This document shows, one piece after another, positions 1 to 9,534 of a stretch of 64,000 nt of DNA (its first letter is position 1; each line of letters opens with the position of its first letter). The position numbers and the translations under genes are program-made. The notes beneath the pieces are model-generated. The model ran no database searches and was not told the origin of the DNA. It saw only the letters and a list, made by a program, of their open reading frames with translations. The stretch comes from Phanerodontia chrysosporium. Taxonomy: Eukaryota > Basidiomycota > Agaricomycetes > Polyporales > Phanerochaetaceae. Where the stretch lies: assembly GCA_001910725.1 (NCBI GenBank), contig MJGA01000030.1, forward strand, positions 233,501-297,500, given 5' to 3'.

Positions 1-873
1 CAGAGACGATATTGGATTGTCGATGTGGGACTGCGCCGGTACCCCCTGTCTCCGTGGCGCAATGGCCTGAGGCGCGACCGCCTGCGTCGACTGCAGGTCA
101 AAGCAGGGGTAAACTTCTGAACTAGTCTCGCCGCGCGCAAGAGGCATGTAGTCTCCGTCTGGTCACGACTGCAGAGAACCCTCCATGCCTCGGCCGAACC
201 TGCATAGGGATAGTGCGTACACCTGCGAGGAGGAACGACCACCTCTTGGCACAGTTCTTTGTTCCATCGACGCGTGCCGAGTACCTGAAGTTGTATGATG
301 GGTCTAGCGAGAACGAGCCGTCCGTACTGGGCATTAGATACTTGCAAAACACGGCGCTGCTGGCCCCGACGGCGCTTCCAAGGGGTGTCCGGAGTCCCTA
401 GCTCTTTGCAGAGTCCCGGCGCTGGTTCCGCCTCCATCCAGCATACCCGCCGTGGTCGGGACTCTCGACGTCGTGGACTCGGAAATCCCGAGTGCTGCAT
501 GACGTACGTAGCGGCTACGTTCTTGGTGCTCCGTCCACTGATCGGGAACCGTTTCTCACCTGCAGTTGGCAGAGTACTACCACATCCGACCATTGCCGGG
601 CTCGGCGGACGTCGGTTGCATAACTTTGCTCTTGCGAGTATTCAGCTCGTCATCATCGTTATTTGTCACGGTGAAAGCTGAACCGCCGGGAGCCGAATAG
701 GAACGTTCAACCCACTGCAAACTTGCTGCCGCACGATGTCCTCCTTCGGTCAAGCTTGCCATTCCTCAGGGTGTCCCGGCAGAACCCATGGAATATGCAA
801 GTATGGCGCACTGGTTGGTATCCCTCCCGGGCGAGGACGCCTGCTGACTTTTCTTCCCGAGAATTTGTGGCGG
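1..873. other. Left-edge intergenic DNA
   Basis: No gene can be supported here. Short open frames on both strands lack intron signals and recognisable motifs. The last four bases before position 874 are GCGG, the left target duplication of the neighbouring gypsy element. Confidence 0.5.
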
Positions 874-1920
874 TGACGCGATCAGGGACGGATACTCTAT
901 GTGAAAGAGCGGCCGTTTGCCGAGTTCCCTGGACCAGTCGTTAGGTCGAGAGTTCCCGGGTGTTCGTGGGGAGAAGTGTAAAGTAGCGGGATCTTGGTGG
1001 AGAGGGTGATGAAGAGGATGTATATGGGCGTAGATGAGGAAGGGGGCTGGTGAGTGTGACGATGTATCAGGACGAGTTTCCTTATGCCGGTGTATAACCT
1101 TGAACAAAGATCTAGTATTACTTGGATAGAAGTGTATACTAGATACAACAGGGAGGGTACAAGATAGTGTCTACAGCGTTAGACACTAGCCTGCAAATAG
1201 TCTTTTCGCTCGTGAGGCTACTAAGACCAAAGGCGTGCTTGACTTCGTAACGTGACTTGACTTTGACTTGACTTGACTTGACTTGACTTGACTTTAACTT
1301 GACGGCGTAAGCCTGTAGACGGGTTCTACAAGACTTGAATACTCACTGGATACCGGGTGTATCACAATGAGGAAGCAGACCAGGCAGGCGTAAGATGCGG
1401 GGCAAGGTAGGCTTCTTTTATTGCTATCTACAGCAGGGGTATTTATACTAGTCTGAAAGTATTGCAAATTCCTCTGAAAGCCTTACACATCACGACAGAT
1501 GGACTGTGTCATTGATTTGTAAGATCAGAAGTTACGCTCTGTAATGACGACGTCGTGATTGGTGATAGCGATGTCATGCTTTGTAATGACGATGTCGTGC
1601 ACTTGAAATGAATAGGCCTTGCATCGTAATTGACCAGGCTGGCCTAGGCATTTGTGTAAGAGGTTTCAGCAGGGGTTTTGCAGATGCTGTGATGCAATAG
1701 TTAGTGAAATTATGATATTCTGGAAGGGCAGACAGCGAAATGGGGCGAGTATGAGAGGAGGAGTGGCGTGTGGGCGCTAGGATCATGCCAAATAGGGTAG
1801 TGCTGGCCATATAGAGGTATTGAGTAGGCCTGAATAGATGTAAGAGTGCAGGGTACCGGTCTCTTCTATTCTTCGCCCTATTTCTCATGTTCTTGTGCCA
1901 AACAGGTTTGGCGCAGGACA
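874..1920 (-). repeat. 3' LTR of gypsy element 1
   Basis: This is the downstream LTR of the minus-strand element, 1,047 bp, paired with 13909-14955. It contains a short pentameric (CTTGA)-like tandem tract near 1252-1305 and GACGTCGT-like repeated motifs near 1546-1606. The purine-rich primer expected just inside this LTR is not obvious. Confidence 0.95.
1252..1305. repeat. CTTGA-type pentanucleotide tandem tract inside the LTR
   Basis: About ten copies of ACTTG/ACTTTG in tandem, duplicated exactly in the other LTR near 14287-14340. It is a microsatellite carried by the LTR. Confidence 0.85.
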
Positions 1921-1950
1921 TCCGGGGGTCGCTTGAAATTGCAACTGTCC

Positions 1951-4900
1951 TCAGTTGCTTTCCTCTTCTCCACTTTCCGAACTGTCCGAACTTGGATACC
2001 GTTCTTCTCCTGGAATCTCCTGATCTAGTTCATCCAGGTGACGTCCGATATATCTGAGTCGTTGGTCATGCCGGGTGATATATGGTATAACACGGAATGC
2101 TGCCACTCCAGAGCGCATTACAGCTCCGTCCAGCTCCTGAAGGATATAGGATCCACCTGTGGTACGGCGTACTACCTCGTAAGGGCCGTTGTAGCGGTTC
2201 TTCGTTTTCTTGTTTAGTGATTTTTCCACCGCTGTGTTTCTTATCAGCACCAAGGTACCAGGGGGATATGTGTCTGTTACAAGGCGCAGCTGGAATCGTC
2301 GTTCAAATTGTTCCTTTGAACGAAAACGATTTTTCTTGAGTACTTCTGCAGCATGAGCGATGTCTTCAGGATGTTTCTCTAGCTGGTGAATGCGTAGAGC
2401 GAGGAGATCCTCCGTGCTCATTCCGGAATAGAAGCCCTCCACCAGAAAGGAGGCTTCCGTAAGGTCGAAGGGTAATACGGGATGAGTTCCGTGAAGTAGA
2501 TAGTATGGAGAGTATCCAGTTTGTCGGCGGACAGTGACGCGATCTGAGAAAAAGGCATGGGGTACTAGATCTGGCCATCTGCTAATTTTGCCTTTAGCAG
2601 CTTTTACCAGGGCATTGCGTATATTCTGGTGTCCCCGTTCTACAACTCCATTTGCGCGGGAGTTGTATGCAGAGATGCGGATATGGGGAAGATGGTAGCG
2701 TTCCATGAGAATCTTCCAGGCCCCGAACACTTCTTTTCCGTTGTCCGTAATGACTTCTCCTATAGCTCCATAACGGCAGAGTATCTGTTCCCAGAAGAAC
2801 TTGCATAGTTGAATTGCAGCTTTGTCCTTCAAAGCACGTCCTTCTGATACTCCTGACAGATCATCCTTGGCAGCTGCAATATACTGATAGCCTTGAGCTT
2901 TAGGCATGTGCATCAGGTCCACGTAAATCTTGACGAACAGTGTAGAAGGGGTTGACACGATGACTGGCATTTGGGCTTTTCTCGCGTTGCGCAATTGGCA
3001 CCAATGGCAGGACTGTACATAGTGGGTGATGTCGTTCCACATATTAGGCCAGTAAAAACGCTCCTTTACTGTCTGATAGGTAGCATCAATTCCACGATGC
3101 CCTAGTCGGTCGTGGGCATTCTTTAGAATATAATCGCGTTTAGAGGTCCTGAATACGCATTTGACTGGAATTCCAGAGGGGGAACGTTTGAACATGGCTG
3201 ATCCTCGAATGAAGAACTGAGTAGCTCGTTTCAAAAAGCGGCGCCGCTTCTGAGTAGATAGTGCTGGGGGACATTCCAAGGTGTGTAGGAAATGATAGAT
3301 GTCAGCTAGTACTTGTTCTGCCTTGGTAACAGGGACAGAAAAACTGAATATGGGGAGGTCATGGTCTTGATCTTTATGGTTGATGTAGAGATTCCATTCA
3401 GCATGGTTCCAGTGTGGATCAAGGTGATGCTGACGGGCTGGTGCGTATAGAGCAATATCGTCTAACCAGGTATCGTCTTCTTCATTAAACTCCTCCTTTT
3501 CTCCTGGCTCTTTACGGGATAAGGCATCAGGGCCTCGATGGCGATCAGCTGGAACATGAACTAGTTCGAAGTCGAATAGCAGGATTCCTTGTATCCATCG
3601 GTTGATAGTGGCGTTTGGCTGCAAGTCGGGATCATTTAGCATGCCCTTGATATATTTGGCGTCCACTTCGACTTGTAGTTTCTTGACTCCGATCAGGTAT
3701 AAGCGATAAGCTCGTAGAGCTCTAAAAAGACCATAGAGCTCTAGCTTGGGCTGAGAGTACCGGGCTTCCCGCTCATTCATGGGTATAGACCCATAACGAG
3801 CTGGCCGCTTACGTCCTTTATCATCGAATTGGGAGAGAATAAATCCAACGGCGATGATGCTAGAGTCGACAGATAGCACTACGGGATGATCTGAGCTGTA
3901 GTCGATGGGATGTAGAGCAGGTGGTGATGTGATAGCTTCCTTCAAGATACGAAATGCTTCTTCTCGCCGTTCGTTCCATATGAATTCAGTATCTTGACGA
4001 ATAAGCTCTGTCAAAGGTCGGGCTTTGGCAGAGTAATTCTCGATCCATATGCGAACAGTTCCACATAGTCCTAGAAATCCCCGAACATCTTTGACTGTTC
4101 GCAAGGGAGGCCATTCTAGGATTTTTGCGATTTTCTGCTGATCTGGGAGACGTCCTTGAGGCGTACATGTCTGTCCAACGATGAGTACCTTCGGCTGAGC
4201 CATCTGGACTTTGGTGGGTGAGAAGGTTCCTCCTGCTTGACCAACCCGATGAATGATTCGATGAACGTCATTGGCATGTTCCCAAATAAAGCGGCGTATT
4301 CCTGGATTTGTCCGTAAGACCTCAGGGTTTCCATACTGGTCTTCATAGCGGCTGATAGGTCCTTTGATCGGAAGGTCATCTATGAAGATATTGGCGATAT
4401 GCGGGATTTCATCCTGCAGGATAAATGACATGCAAGCTTGGAATTCTGCTGGAGAGTTGGTGAATCCAGTGGGTAGGGAAGTTATTCGCAACAGTCCTAG
4501 AGGCGTAAGGAATGCAGTAAGGTCACGACTTCGAGGGTGCACCTTGCGGGCATCAAATCCCCAATATAAGTCGAATACTGTGTAGCATTGTCTTCCGGCG
4601 AAGGGCTCGATAAAGCTGTCCAGGTTTGGAGGAAGTCCGGCGTCTCGTATGGATACCTTGTTAAGTGGCTGCAGGTCATGTACGATTCGAAGTTTGCCGT
4701 TCTTCTTCAACACGCAAAACCATCGGGATCGATATGAAGATTGACTGGATTCGTATACTCCAGCACTAATCTTTTCTCGTAAAAGTTGGATAACACGTTC
4801 CAGTATTCCAGGTGGAATAGGAATGTTGGTGAAGGCCCAGGGTACGTGAGGTATGACAGGGATGATGTATGGGGAGAAATAGTCTTCACGGAAGGATCCA

Positions 4901-6048
4901 CGTTGGTGATCTTCCCATACAAAGTAGTCTTGATGTATTTGCAGGATATATTGGAATAACTTGACTTCTTCTGGCCATAAAAATCCTTCTGGGTTGAGCT
5001 TTATGTCTGTCAGGCGTTCCAGGGTCAAACGTCCACCGTTTTCCTTAAATTCGGGAGGATGAACAGGTAACGCTGGTAGAGTATCAAGTGGGTTCTCTGG
5101 AAACCGCCGCTCCACACATGCGTCTTCCGGGAATACGGCTGGTACGGGTTTAACCTTGCGATCAACGCGCTTGTAGGCTCCAAGGACCTCCGGAGTATGC
5201 ATAGGCTTGTAGGCAGAGAATAGGTCTGGCCCGTCCATACACAGGATGACGTCATCTTCCGTAAGGGTTTTTAGAAATTTTTCCATAGAAATCGTAAGGA
5301 GAATGGGTTCATCAGCTTCTTCTTCAGTAGTTTCTTCTTGAATGGTGACGTAGTGTATTGCTCCTGAAAGTGTTTCATCCGTTTGCTGGGCGTGGCGCCC
5401 GTCGCCAGGTACTTGGCTCGGAGATGCCCTTGACGTGACATGGGTTTCAGCGAGGGTATGATTATACTTGGAGTCGTGAGCGGAATTGAGTGTACATTCA
5501 GGGGCGACATCGGGTGCGGTAGAGAATATCATCTTGCTGGTGGGCATGGGCTCACGCATGTATGGATATGGGGCAGACGCATTTATTGCGTGCCTAGATA
5601 CATGCAAGAGTGGCCATACATAGGTGTACACTAGAAAAACAACGGCGAAAATGATTGCTATAAGTACAAAGGCCGTAAGTAGACAGAAGTACATGGAAAA
5701 GCTTTGTGGTTTTGGGGCAATCATGCCGGTAGTTATCGCGGTCTCGTACTGGCGCACAGGAGAGAACTGACGTTGATATGGAGCGGGCAGTGTAGCGGCG
5801 AAATATTTTTCGGAATTTTCGCAATTTTCTGTTGTTTTTGGTAAGCCGTCGCGGACGGTACAGGCGGCTTCTGGTGTAGCGGCAGAGATGAGCATGAATA
5901 GAATAAAACGTTGAAAACCGAGAGCTCTGGGGACTTGAGAATCATGGCGCAAGTGTTGCGCCGCCGTACGAGGTGCCGGTGTCGAATTATGCCTTGGCCG
6001 GGGGTTAATACCGTGGTTGGTGTGCAGAAGTGAGCGTACCTCTTCAGA
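1951..6048 (-). CDS. pol: Gypsy element 1 Pol: reverse transcriptase, RNase H, integrase
   Basis: Copies element RNA into DNA and integrates it. The frame is open from 6840 to 1951, but above about 6048 it only shadows X2, so coding use probably starts near there. First comes a signal-peptide-like stretch (about 5918-5866), a short ectodomain with two Cys, and a strongly hydrophobic membrane segment (about 5702-5604). RT follows, with the catalytic motif FIDD near 4383 in place of the usual Y(V/L)DD, then RNase H (SVDSS near 3870). The integrase has an HHCC zinc site (HDRLGH...CHWC, about 3115-2995) and a D,D,E core (VDLMH near 2920, TDNGK near 2745, VVERGH near 2645). There is no chromodomain. 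Pol has no convincing start of its own and lies +1 relative to X2, so it is probably made as a fusion or from a spliced RNA. Confidence 0.9.
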   Translation of the reverse strand, partial: SEEVRSLLHTNHGINPRPRHNSTPAPRTAAQHLRHDSQVPRALGFQRFILFMLISAATPEAACTVRDGLPKTTENCENSEKYFAATLPAPYQRQFSPVRQYETAITTGMIAPKPQSFSMYFCLLTAFVLIAIIFAVVFLVYTYVWPLLHVSRHAINASAPYPYMREPMPTSKMIFSTAPDVAPECTLNSAHDSKYNHTLAETHVTSRASPSQVPGDGRHAQQTDETLSGAIHYVTIQEETTEEEADEPILLTISMEKFLKTLTEDDVILCMDGPDLFSAYKPMHTPEVLGAYKRVDRKVKPVPAVFPEDACVERRFPENPLDTLPALPVHPPEFKENGGRLTLERLTDIKLNPEGFLWPEEVKLFQYILQIHQDYFVWEDHQRGSFREDYFSPYIIPVIPHVPWAFTNIPIPPGILERVIQLLREKISAGVYESSQSSYRSRWFCVLKKNGKLRIVHDLQPLNKVSIRDAGLPPNLDSFIEPFAGRQCYTVFDLYWGFDARKVHPRSRDLTAFLTPLGLLRITSLPTGFTNSPAEFQACMSFILQDEIPHIANIFIDDLPIKGPISRYEDQYGNPEVLRTNPGIRRFIWEHANDVHRIIHRVGQAGGTFSPTKVQMAQPKVLIVGQTCTPQGRLPDQQKIAKILEWPPLRTVKDVRGFLGLCGTVRIWIENYSAKARPLTELIRQDTEFIWNERREEAFRILKEAITSPPALHPIDYSSDHPVVLSVDSSIIAVGFILSQFDDKGRKRPARYGSIPMNEREARYSQPKLELYGLFRALRAYRLYLIGVKKLQVEVDAKYIKGMLNDPDLQPNATINRWIQGILLFDFELVHVPADRHRGPDALSRKEPGEKEEFNEEDDTWLDDIALYAPARQHHLDPHWNHAEWNLYINHKDQDHDLPIFSFSVPVTKAEQVLADIYHFLHTLECPPALSTQKRRRFLKRATQFFIRGSAMFKRSPSGIPVKCVFRTSKRDYILKNAHDRLGHRGIDATYQTVKERFYWPNMWNDITHYVQSCHWCQLRNARKAQMPVIVSTPSTLFVKIYVDLMHMPKAQGYQYIAAAKDDLSGVSEGRALKDKAAIQLCKFFWEQILCRYGAIGEVITDNGKEVFGAWKILMERYHLPHIRISAYNSRANGVVERGHQNIRNALVKAAKGKISRWPDLVPHAFFSDRVTVRRQTGYSPYYLLHGTHPVLPFDLTEASFLVEGFYSGMSTEDLLALRIHQLEKHPEDIAHAAEVLKKNRFRSKEQFERRFQLRLVTDTYPPGTLVLIRNTAVEKSLNKKTKNRYNGPYEVVRRTTGGSYILQELDGAVMRSGVAAFRVIPYITRHDQRLRYIGRHLDELDQEIPGEERYPSSDSSESGEEESN
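5604..5918 (-). other. Signal-peptide-like plus transmembrane segment at the start of the pol frame
   Basis: Within the pol frame a hydrophobic stretch with FILFMLISAA (about 5918-5866) precedes about 55 polar residues containing two cysteines. A run of about 25 hydrophobic residues follows (FVLIAIIFAVVFLVYTY core, about 5702-5604), then NASAPYPY and an acidic region. This is the layout of a small type I membrane protein placed directly before RT. It could be a short membrane ORF starting at the Met near 5895, or an anchor for the polyprotein. Membrane location is inferred from composition only. Confidence 0.6.
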
Positions 6049-7768
6049 GTCGATGATACCCGCACACGCAGAGCATGTGACGGTAGCATCCAATGTCCCC
6101 AAGGTCACCGCGCATGCGTAGGTTGCGCACGGCTGAAGCTTCGGGGGCGTCGATTCTGAAGAGCTCGATGAACTCGCAGATTTCGCGCTGTTCAGCAGCG
6201 ATCGGATCCGTGCTTTGGGCCCAGAAGTGCTTGGCTTGGCGGACCAGCAGCTGTTCTCCTGCATAGAGGTATGGGGTGCCGTCGCACTCAGGGTACGGCA
6301 AGAGGCATTCGAAATCTTCAAGGTGACGAGTGGGCTCGGTGAGCTTGCGGACAAGAAAGGTGGTAATGTCGCGGGAGCGTGCGAGGCTGAGGGTGTCGCC
6401 GGCCATGGACAGGATGTGAGCGCGGGTACAGTTGGCGACCGAGAACGTGAACATGTCGATATCAGGTGGATTATCGGTGTCGTGCATGTGTTGCCACGTT
6501 CCGAGAGGGTGCGGCAGGTAGGCGGGCTCAGTAGGGACATGTTCGGCGGTGTGAAACGTGGTCGGATAGGACAGGAGGGTCTCATGGATGTTAATTTGCG
6601 CCGGTGGGTCAGGAAAGGGGGTGTCAGGTCGGTCTGCAGTCTGAGACGAGGATTCTGGCTCGGCGGGCGGTCGTGCAGCTTCGGGGTGTGCGTCTGGATG
6701 GGGCGTAACAGTTCGCGTGTCTTGTATGACCTCGATTTGACGAAGATCGCCCATGCGAAGCGGAGCATCGTAGGGATCGATCGAAGTCGTGCTCGAGCGC
6801 GAAGGCGCAGCAGACTCGTCGGAAGAGCCTGCAGCAGCAAGATTGAGCGTCGACATATGCTGCGAAAGACTCACCGGCGAGAGGACAGGTGTCCTTGGGA
6901 GCTCTCGCTCCTGCTCGGACGCGGTCTCGCCTGGACGTTCGGGTTGACGCGGTGAGTACTGCGGCGGTGGTGTAGGCGTGCGCATGGCGCGACGGACGCG
7001 CTCCAGGTCCTCCATGCTCGGCGCCATGCGGGCCACGACCTCGTTGCCTGACTCGTCCCCAAGGACGATCTCAATGGTGACTGAGACGGCAGCGGGCTCG
7101 TGTTCGGCGTGTTCGGCAAGTTCTGGTGCGAGTTCTTCTTCTTCCTCTTCATGCGCTTGCTGATACTGCGGCTGAACATGTGGGTGAGCGTCCGGTGCAT
7201 CGCTGGTGGCAAGGACGGTGCCGTTGGGGTCGAGGTGGAAGTCGGGGAGGTAGGCCGGGTCGTTGATTACGGCGGCGCTTAGCTCTCCGGATGGATGCAC
7301 CAAGAACAGGACCCCGTTGATGCCTCGCACGGCTACCCAAATGCCATTGCTGTGCGACACTTGATTGTTGCACGGGCACGGCAAGAAGGGACCGCGCAGC
7401 GGAGGCAGGTCTGCTTGTTCGGCGATGGTAGGTTCTTGCCTTCCTTCTTCGGCACTGCGGGAACTGATGCGCCACGAAGTGAGCGCCAATCTCTTTAGGA
7501 CTTCAGCCAGGACTGCATACCTGTCCACAACAGCGTCGCGGCCTCGAGGTGCGTAGGTTCGGCATCCGCCAATGACTAACACCTCAAGCGCACGAACCTC
7601 GATGCCCTCGACAAGGGCTTGACGGATGTCGGCGCTGATCACCTCGTTCGCGTCGCACAGGCCCCAGTGTTCAACGGGCTCGGCGGTTGCAGACGCGGGC
7701 GAGTGCTGGTGGGCAGGGGGTACAGGTACGTTGTTCTGTGCGTGGACATGTGTAGCTAACACGGGGGG
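6044..7768 (-). CDS. Gypsy element 1 accessory ORF X2 (unrecognised)
   Basis: A reading frame of about 574 codons between X1 and pol with no recognised domain. Its only early start-like codon is a GTG at 7762, and a TAG lies immediately upstream of the C-run, so it is probably entered by -1 frameshifting from X1 at 7768-7762. Residues about 40-95 contain VLVIGGCRTY followed by RGRDAVVDRY, which resembles a patch in X1. The middle is Pro/Ser/Glu-rich with an acidic run of Glu (about 7145). The C-terminal third looks globular (DFECLLPYPECDGTPYLY). The frame stops at TGA 6046-6044 after CTC. It could be an accessory capsid or envelope-like domain, but nothing in the sequence decides this. The frame itself is certain, the function unknown. 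Confidence 0.7.
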   Translation of the reverse strand, partial: PPVLATHVHAQNNVPVPPAHQHSPASATAEPVEHWGLCDANEVISADIRQALVEGIEVRALEVLVIGGCRTYAPRGRDAVVDRYAVLAEVLKRLALTSWRISSRSAEEGRQEPTIAEQADLPPLRGPFLPCPCNNQVSHSNGIWVAVRGINGVLFLVHPSGELSAAVINDPAYLPDFHLDPNGTVLATSDAPDAHPHVQPQYQQAHEEEEEELAPELAEHAEHEPAAVSVTIEIVLGDESGNEVVARMAPSMEDLERVRRAMRTPTPPPQYSPRQPERPGETASEQERELPRTPVLSPVSLSQHMSTLNLAAAGSSDESAAPSRSSTTSIDPYDAPLRMGDLRQIEVIQDTRTVTPHPDAHPEAARPPAEPESSSQTADRPDTPFPDPPAQINIHETLLSYPTTFHTAEHVPTEPAYLPHPLGTWQHMHDTDNPPDIDMFTFSVANCTRAHILSMAGDTLSLARSRDITTFLVRKLTEPTRHLEDFECLLPYPECDGTPYLYAGEQLLVRQAKHFWAQSTDPIAAEQREICEFIELFRIDAPEASAVRNLRMRGDLGDIGCYRHMLCVCGYHRL

Positions 7769-7770
7769 CT
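7756..7770 (-). promoter_or_regulatory. Candidate -1 programmed frameshift site between X1 and X2
   Basis: In the X1 frame the minus strand reads AGC CCC CCG TGT TAG. This contains the heptamer C CCC CCG of the canonical X XXY YYZ type, two codons before the X1 stop. A -1 slip reads CCC GTG TTA and enters X2. The X2 frame has a TAG directly upstream of the C-run, so the slip window is only these few bases. A GC-rich stretch follows that could fold. Confidence 0.65.
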
Positions 7771-9534
7771 AGGCATACCGCTGTCAGGCGAAGAATCGCT
7801 CCACTCGGTCGTCGTGGAGGCGGTGTCGCCATTCCAGCCATAGCTGCTGACATCGGTTGAGCTGGTGTCGCTGCTGTCCAGCCTCGGTGGTGAGTTCTGG
7901 AGTTCTGATTCGATAACATGTACGTGCATGCTGACGTCTTCAGCCTGTAGATCTTCGAAGGCCTGCGGATCGAAGGTAGCCGGCGTATGGACTTCGCTGC
8001 GCGAGTCCTCGCTGCTGCTATCGACATCCACGTGGATTAGGTCGTCGAAGGGATGCGGGTGGCGACAGGTGGGGATTCCGAGGCCTTCAACGTAGGAGAA
8101 CGCTTCCTCTAGCTTCTCCTGTGCCTCGATGTAACCCTCCTCCTGCATTCGGTTGTAGTACCGGTCCGAAAAGGTGAGTACGTCGTTCCGATCTTCTTCA
8201 AACAAATACCCTCGGCAGCCCGCGATCATGAGGATAGCGCGGACATGAGCAGCGTCGCTCGGGGCCCATTCGTCGGCACGGCTGTAGGCTTCGGCTGTGA
8301 CGCAGTCGTTGAGCAGCTCGGCGGTGACGCGGCCTAGGAAACGGATGGGTGTAGCGTCGCGGAAGGGTGGCCAGAGCAGGTAAGCCACTTCTCGGCTCGT
8401 AATCGTGATGGTTGACGGCGGGTTCTGTTCTCCAGCAGGCGGCTCCGTGTCTGGACGTTCCAGCGGCTTGCGCAGCCAGTACACCAGGATCCATCCCTGG
8501 AAATGCGTGCACTGGAGGCCTTCGAGAGCGTCCGGGGCGTTGTCGATGTCGTAGCACGACGAGAACTGGACCAGCTCACCGTTCTCAAGCCCAGGGATCC
8601 ACAGATGGATGTGCGGCGAGAAATGGTGAGTGATTTTCCAGCTCATATGGTCATGAACTCGTCGGGCTGACTCCATTTCGTTTTGGGTTCGATGCCCGGG
8701 TGTTGGCATCGGCATTATGCGTACTAGGTTGTCTGGGTCGCTCTGTGCAAACTGGCGCACCGCAGCTGTATACAGATCCACCCAATGGTTGTCAAACTGA
8801 CGACCAGCTGGGTTAAACGACGGCGGCGAGCTATCGGGCACGGGAGGCAAATCGGGCGGTTCAGGTGTATTGGGCATAGCGGGGAGGTACACAGGTTCGA
8901 GGTGAGTCCCGAACGAGTCCCCCTTCTGTGCGGGTACTGACTTATGCTTCGCTTGGGCCAATCGAAGCAGGGCACGCGCGGCGTCAAGCTCTTGAAGGTC
9001 GTAATCGGATACTGGTAGGTCCAACGCGTTACAGAAGAAGGCGACCGCGCGACTGACGTCTTCGTCCAGGGCGGGTGTGTTTACCGGTGTTGTGCGCTCT
9101 GACATAGCGGGCCAGGTGCGTGCAGGCGGCGGTAAGTCTCCCAGCGGCTTAAATTCGTCTTCCAGGTCGAATATTGCAAGCTGGAGGTCCTGCACAGGCT
9201 CCTGCCACAGCAGATCTGGGCCGGGGGTCCTTTCAAATGTGGACTCCCTTCGCGCATCGCTCAGCATCACGTCCTCATCTCGGACGATGCATAGTGGCAG
9301 GGGTCCGGGAACGGCGGTGTGCTCAACCTGAAACGGACGCATCGGCGGCTTTGGTGAGTCCCTTGCTTCGGTACGATCACTTTCTAACCATCTTGATTCT
9401 TCCTGTCGATTGGGGTGACTGCGCACCAGGGCTGTCGATCGCTCAGGCCGGGCCCGATTCGAGGGTCCATAGGCCTTGTGGCGTTCTATTACGGCTCCAG
9501 GTACGTTGGCTCCTTCATCGTTTGCGATCTCCAT
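7756..9534 (-). CDS. Gypsy element 1 accessory ORF X1 (unrecognised)
   Basis: A 592-codon ORF with a real ATG at 9534 that overlaps the end of gag-protease by 46 nt in the -1 frame. No known domain is recognised. The N-terminal half is Pro/Asp/Glu-rich and probably disordered. Residues about 250-500 look globular, with Trp-rich patches (HNHWVDLY-like, WILVYWLRKP) and the patch ILMIAGCRGY then RNDVLTFSDRYY, which is echoed in X2. The C-terminus is again acidic and Ser-rich. The frame ends two codons after the slippery heptamer at 7768-7762. Expression could be by reinitiation at the ATG or by frameshifting from gag-protease. Its place between protease and RT is unusual for a gypsy element, and no function is claimed. 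Confidence 0.7.
   Translation of the reverse strand: MEIANDEGANVPGAVIERHKAYGPSNRARPERSTALVRSHPNRQEESRWLESDRTEARDSPKPPMRPFQVEHTAVPGPLPLCIVRDEDVMLSDARRESTFERTPGPDLLWQEPVQDLQLAIFDLEDEFKPLGDLPPPARTWPAMSERTTPVNTPALDEDVSRAVAFFCNALDLPVSDYDLQELDAARALLRLAQAKHKSVPAQKGDSFGTHLEPVYLPAMPNTPEPPDLPPVPDSSPPSFNPAGRQFDNHWVDLYTAAVRQFAQSDPDNLVRIMPMPTPGHRTQNEMESARRVHDHMSWKITHHFSPHIHLWIPGLENGELVQFSSCYDIDNAPDALEGLQCTHFQGWILVYWLRKPLERPDTEPPAGEQNPPSTITITSREVAYLLWPPFRDATPIRFLGRVTAELLNDCVTAEAYSRADEWAPSDAAHVRAILMIAGCRGYLFEEDRNDVLTFSDRYYNRMQEEGYIEAQEKLEEAFSYVEGLGIPTCRHPHPFDDLIHVDVDSSSEDSRSEVHTPATFDPQAFEDLQAEDVSMHVHVIESELQNSPPRLDSSDTSSTDVSSYGWNGDTASTTTEWSDSSPDSGMPSPPC

Noticed and set aside
1252..1305. Regularly spaced short repeats resembling a CRISPR-like array
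   Set aside because: The unit is a 5-nt microsatellite with no spacers, carried identically in both LTRs of a eukaryotic element.
6052..6840. The first 260 codons of the open pol frame as protein-coding
   Set aside because: This stretch overlaps X2 completely and has the Arg/Pro/Ser-rich composition of a shadow frame; real pol coding appears only after the X2 stop.
6044..9534. X1 and X2 as host genes into which the element inserted
   Set aside because: They lie between the LTRs, overlap gag-pro and each other by a few bases, and share strand and coding density with the element.
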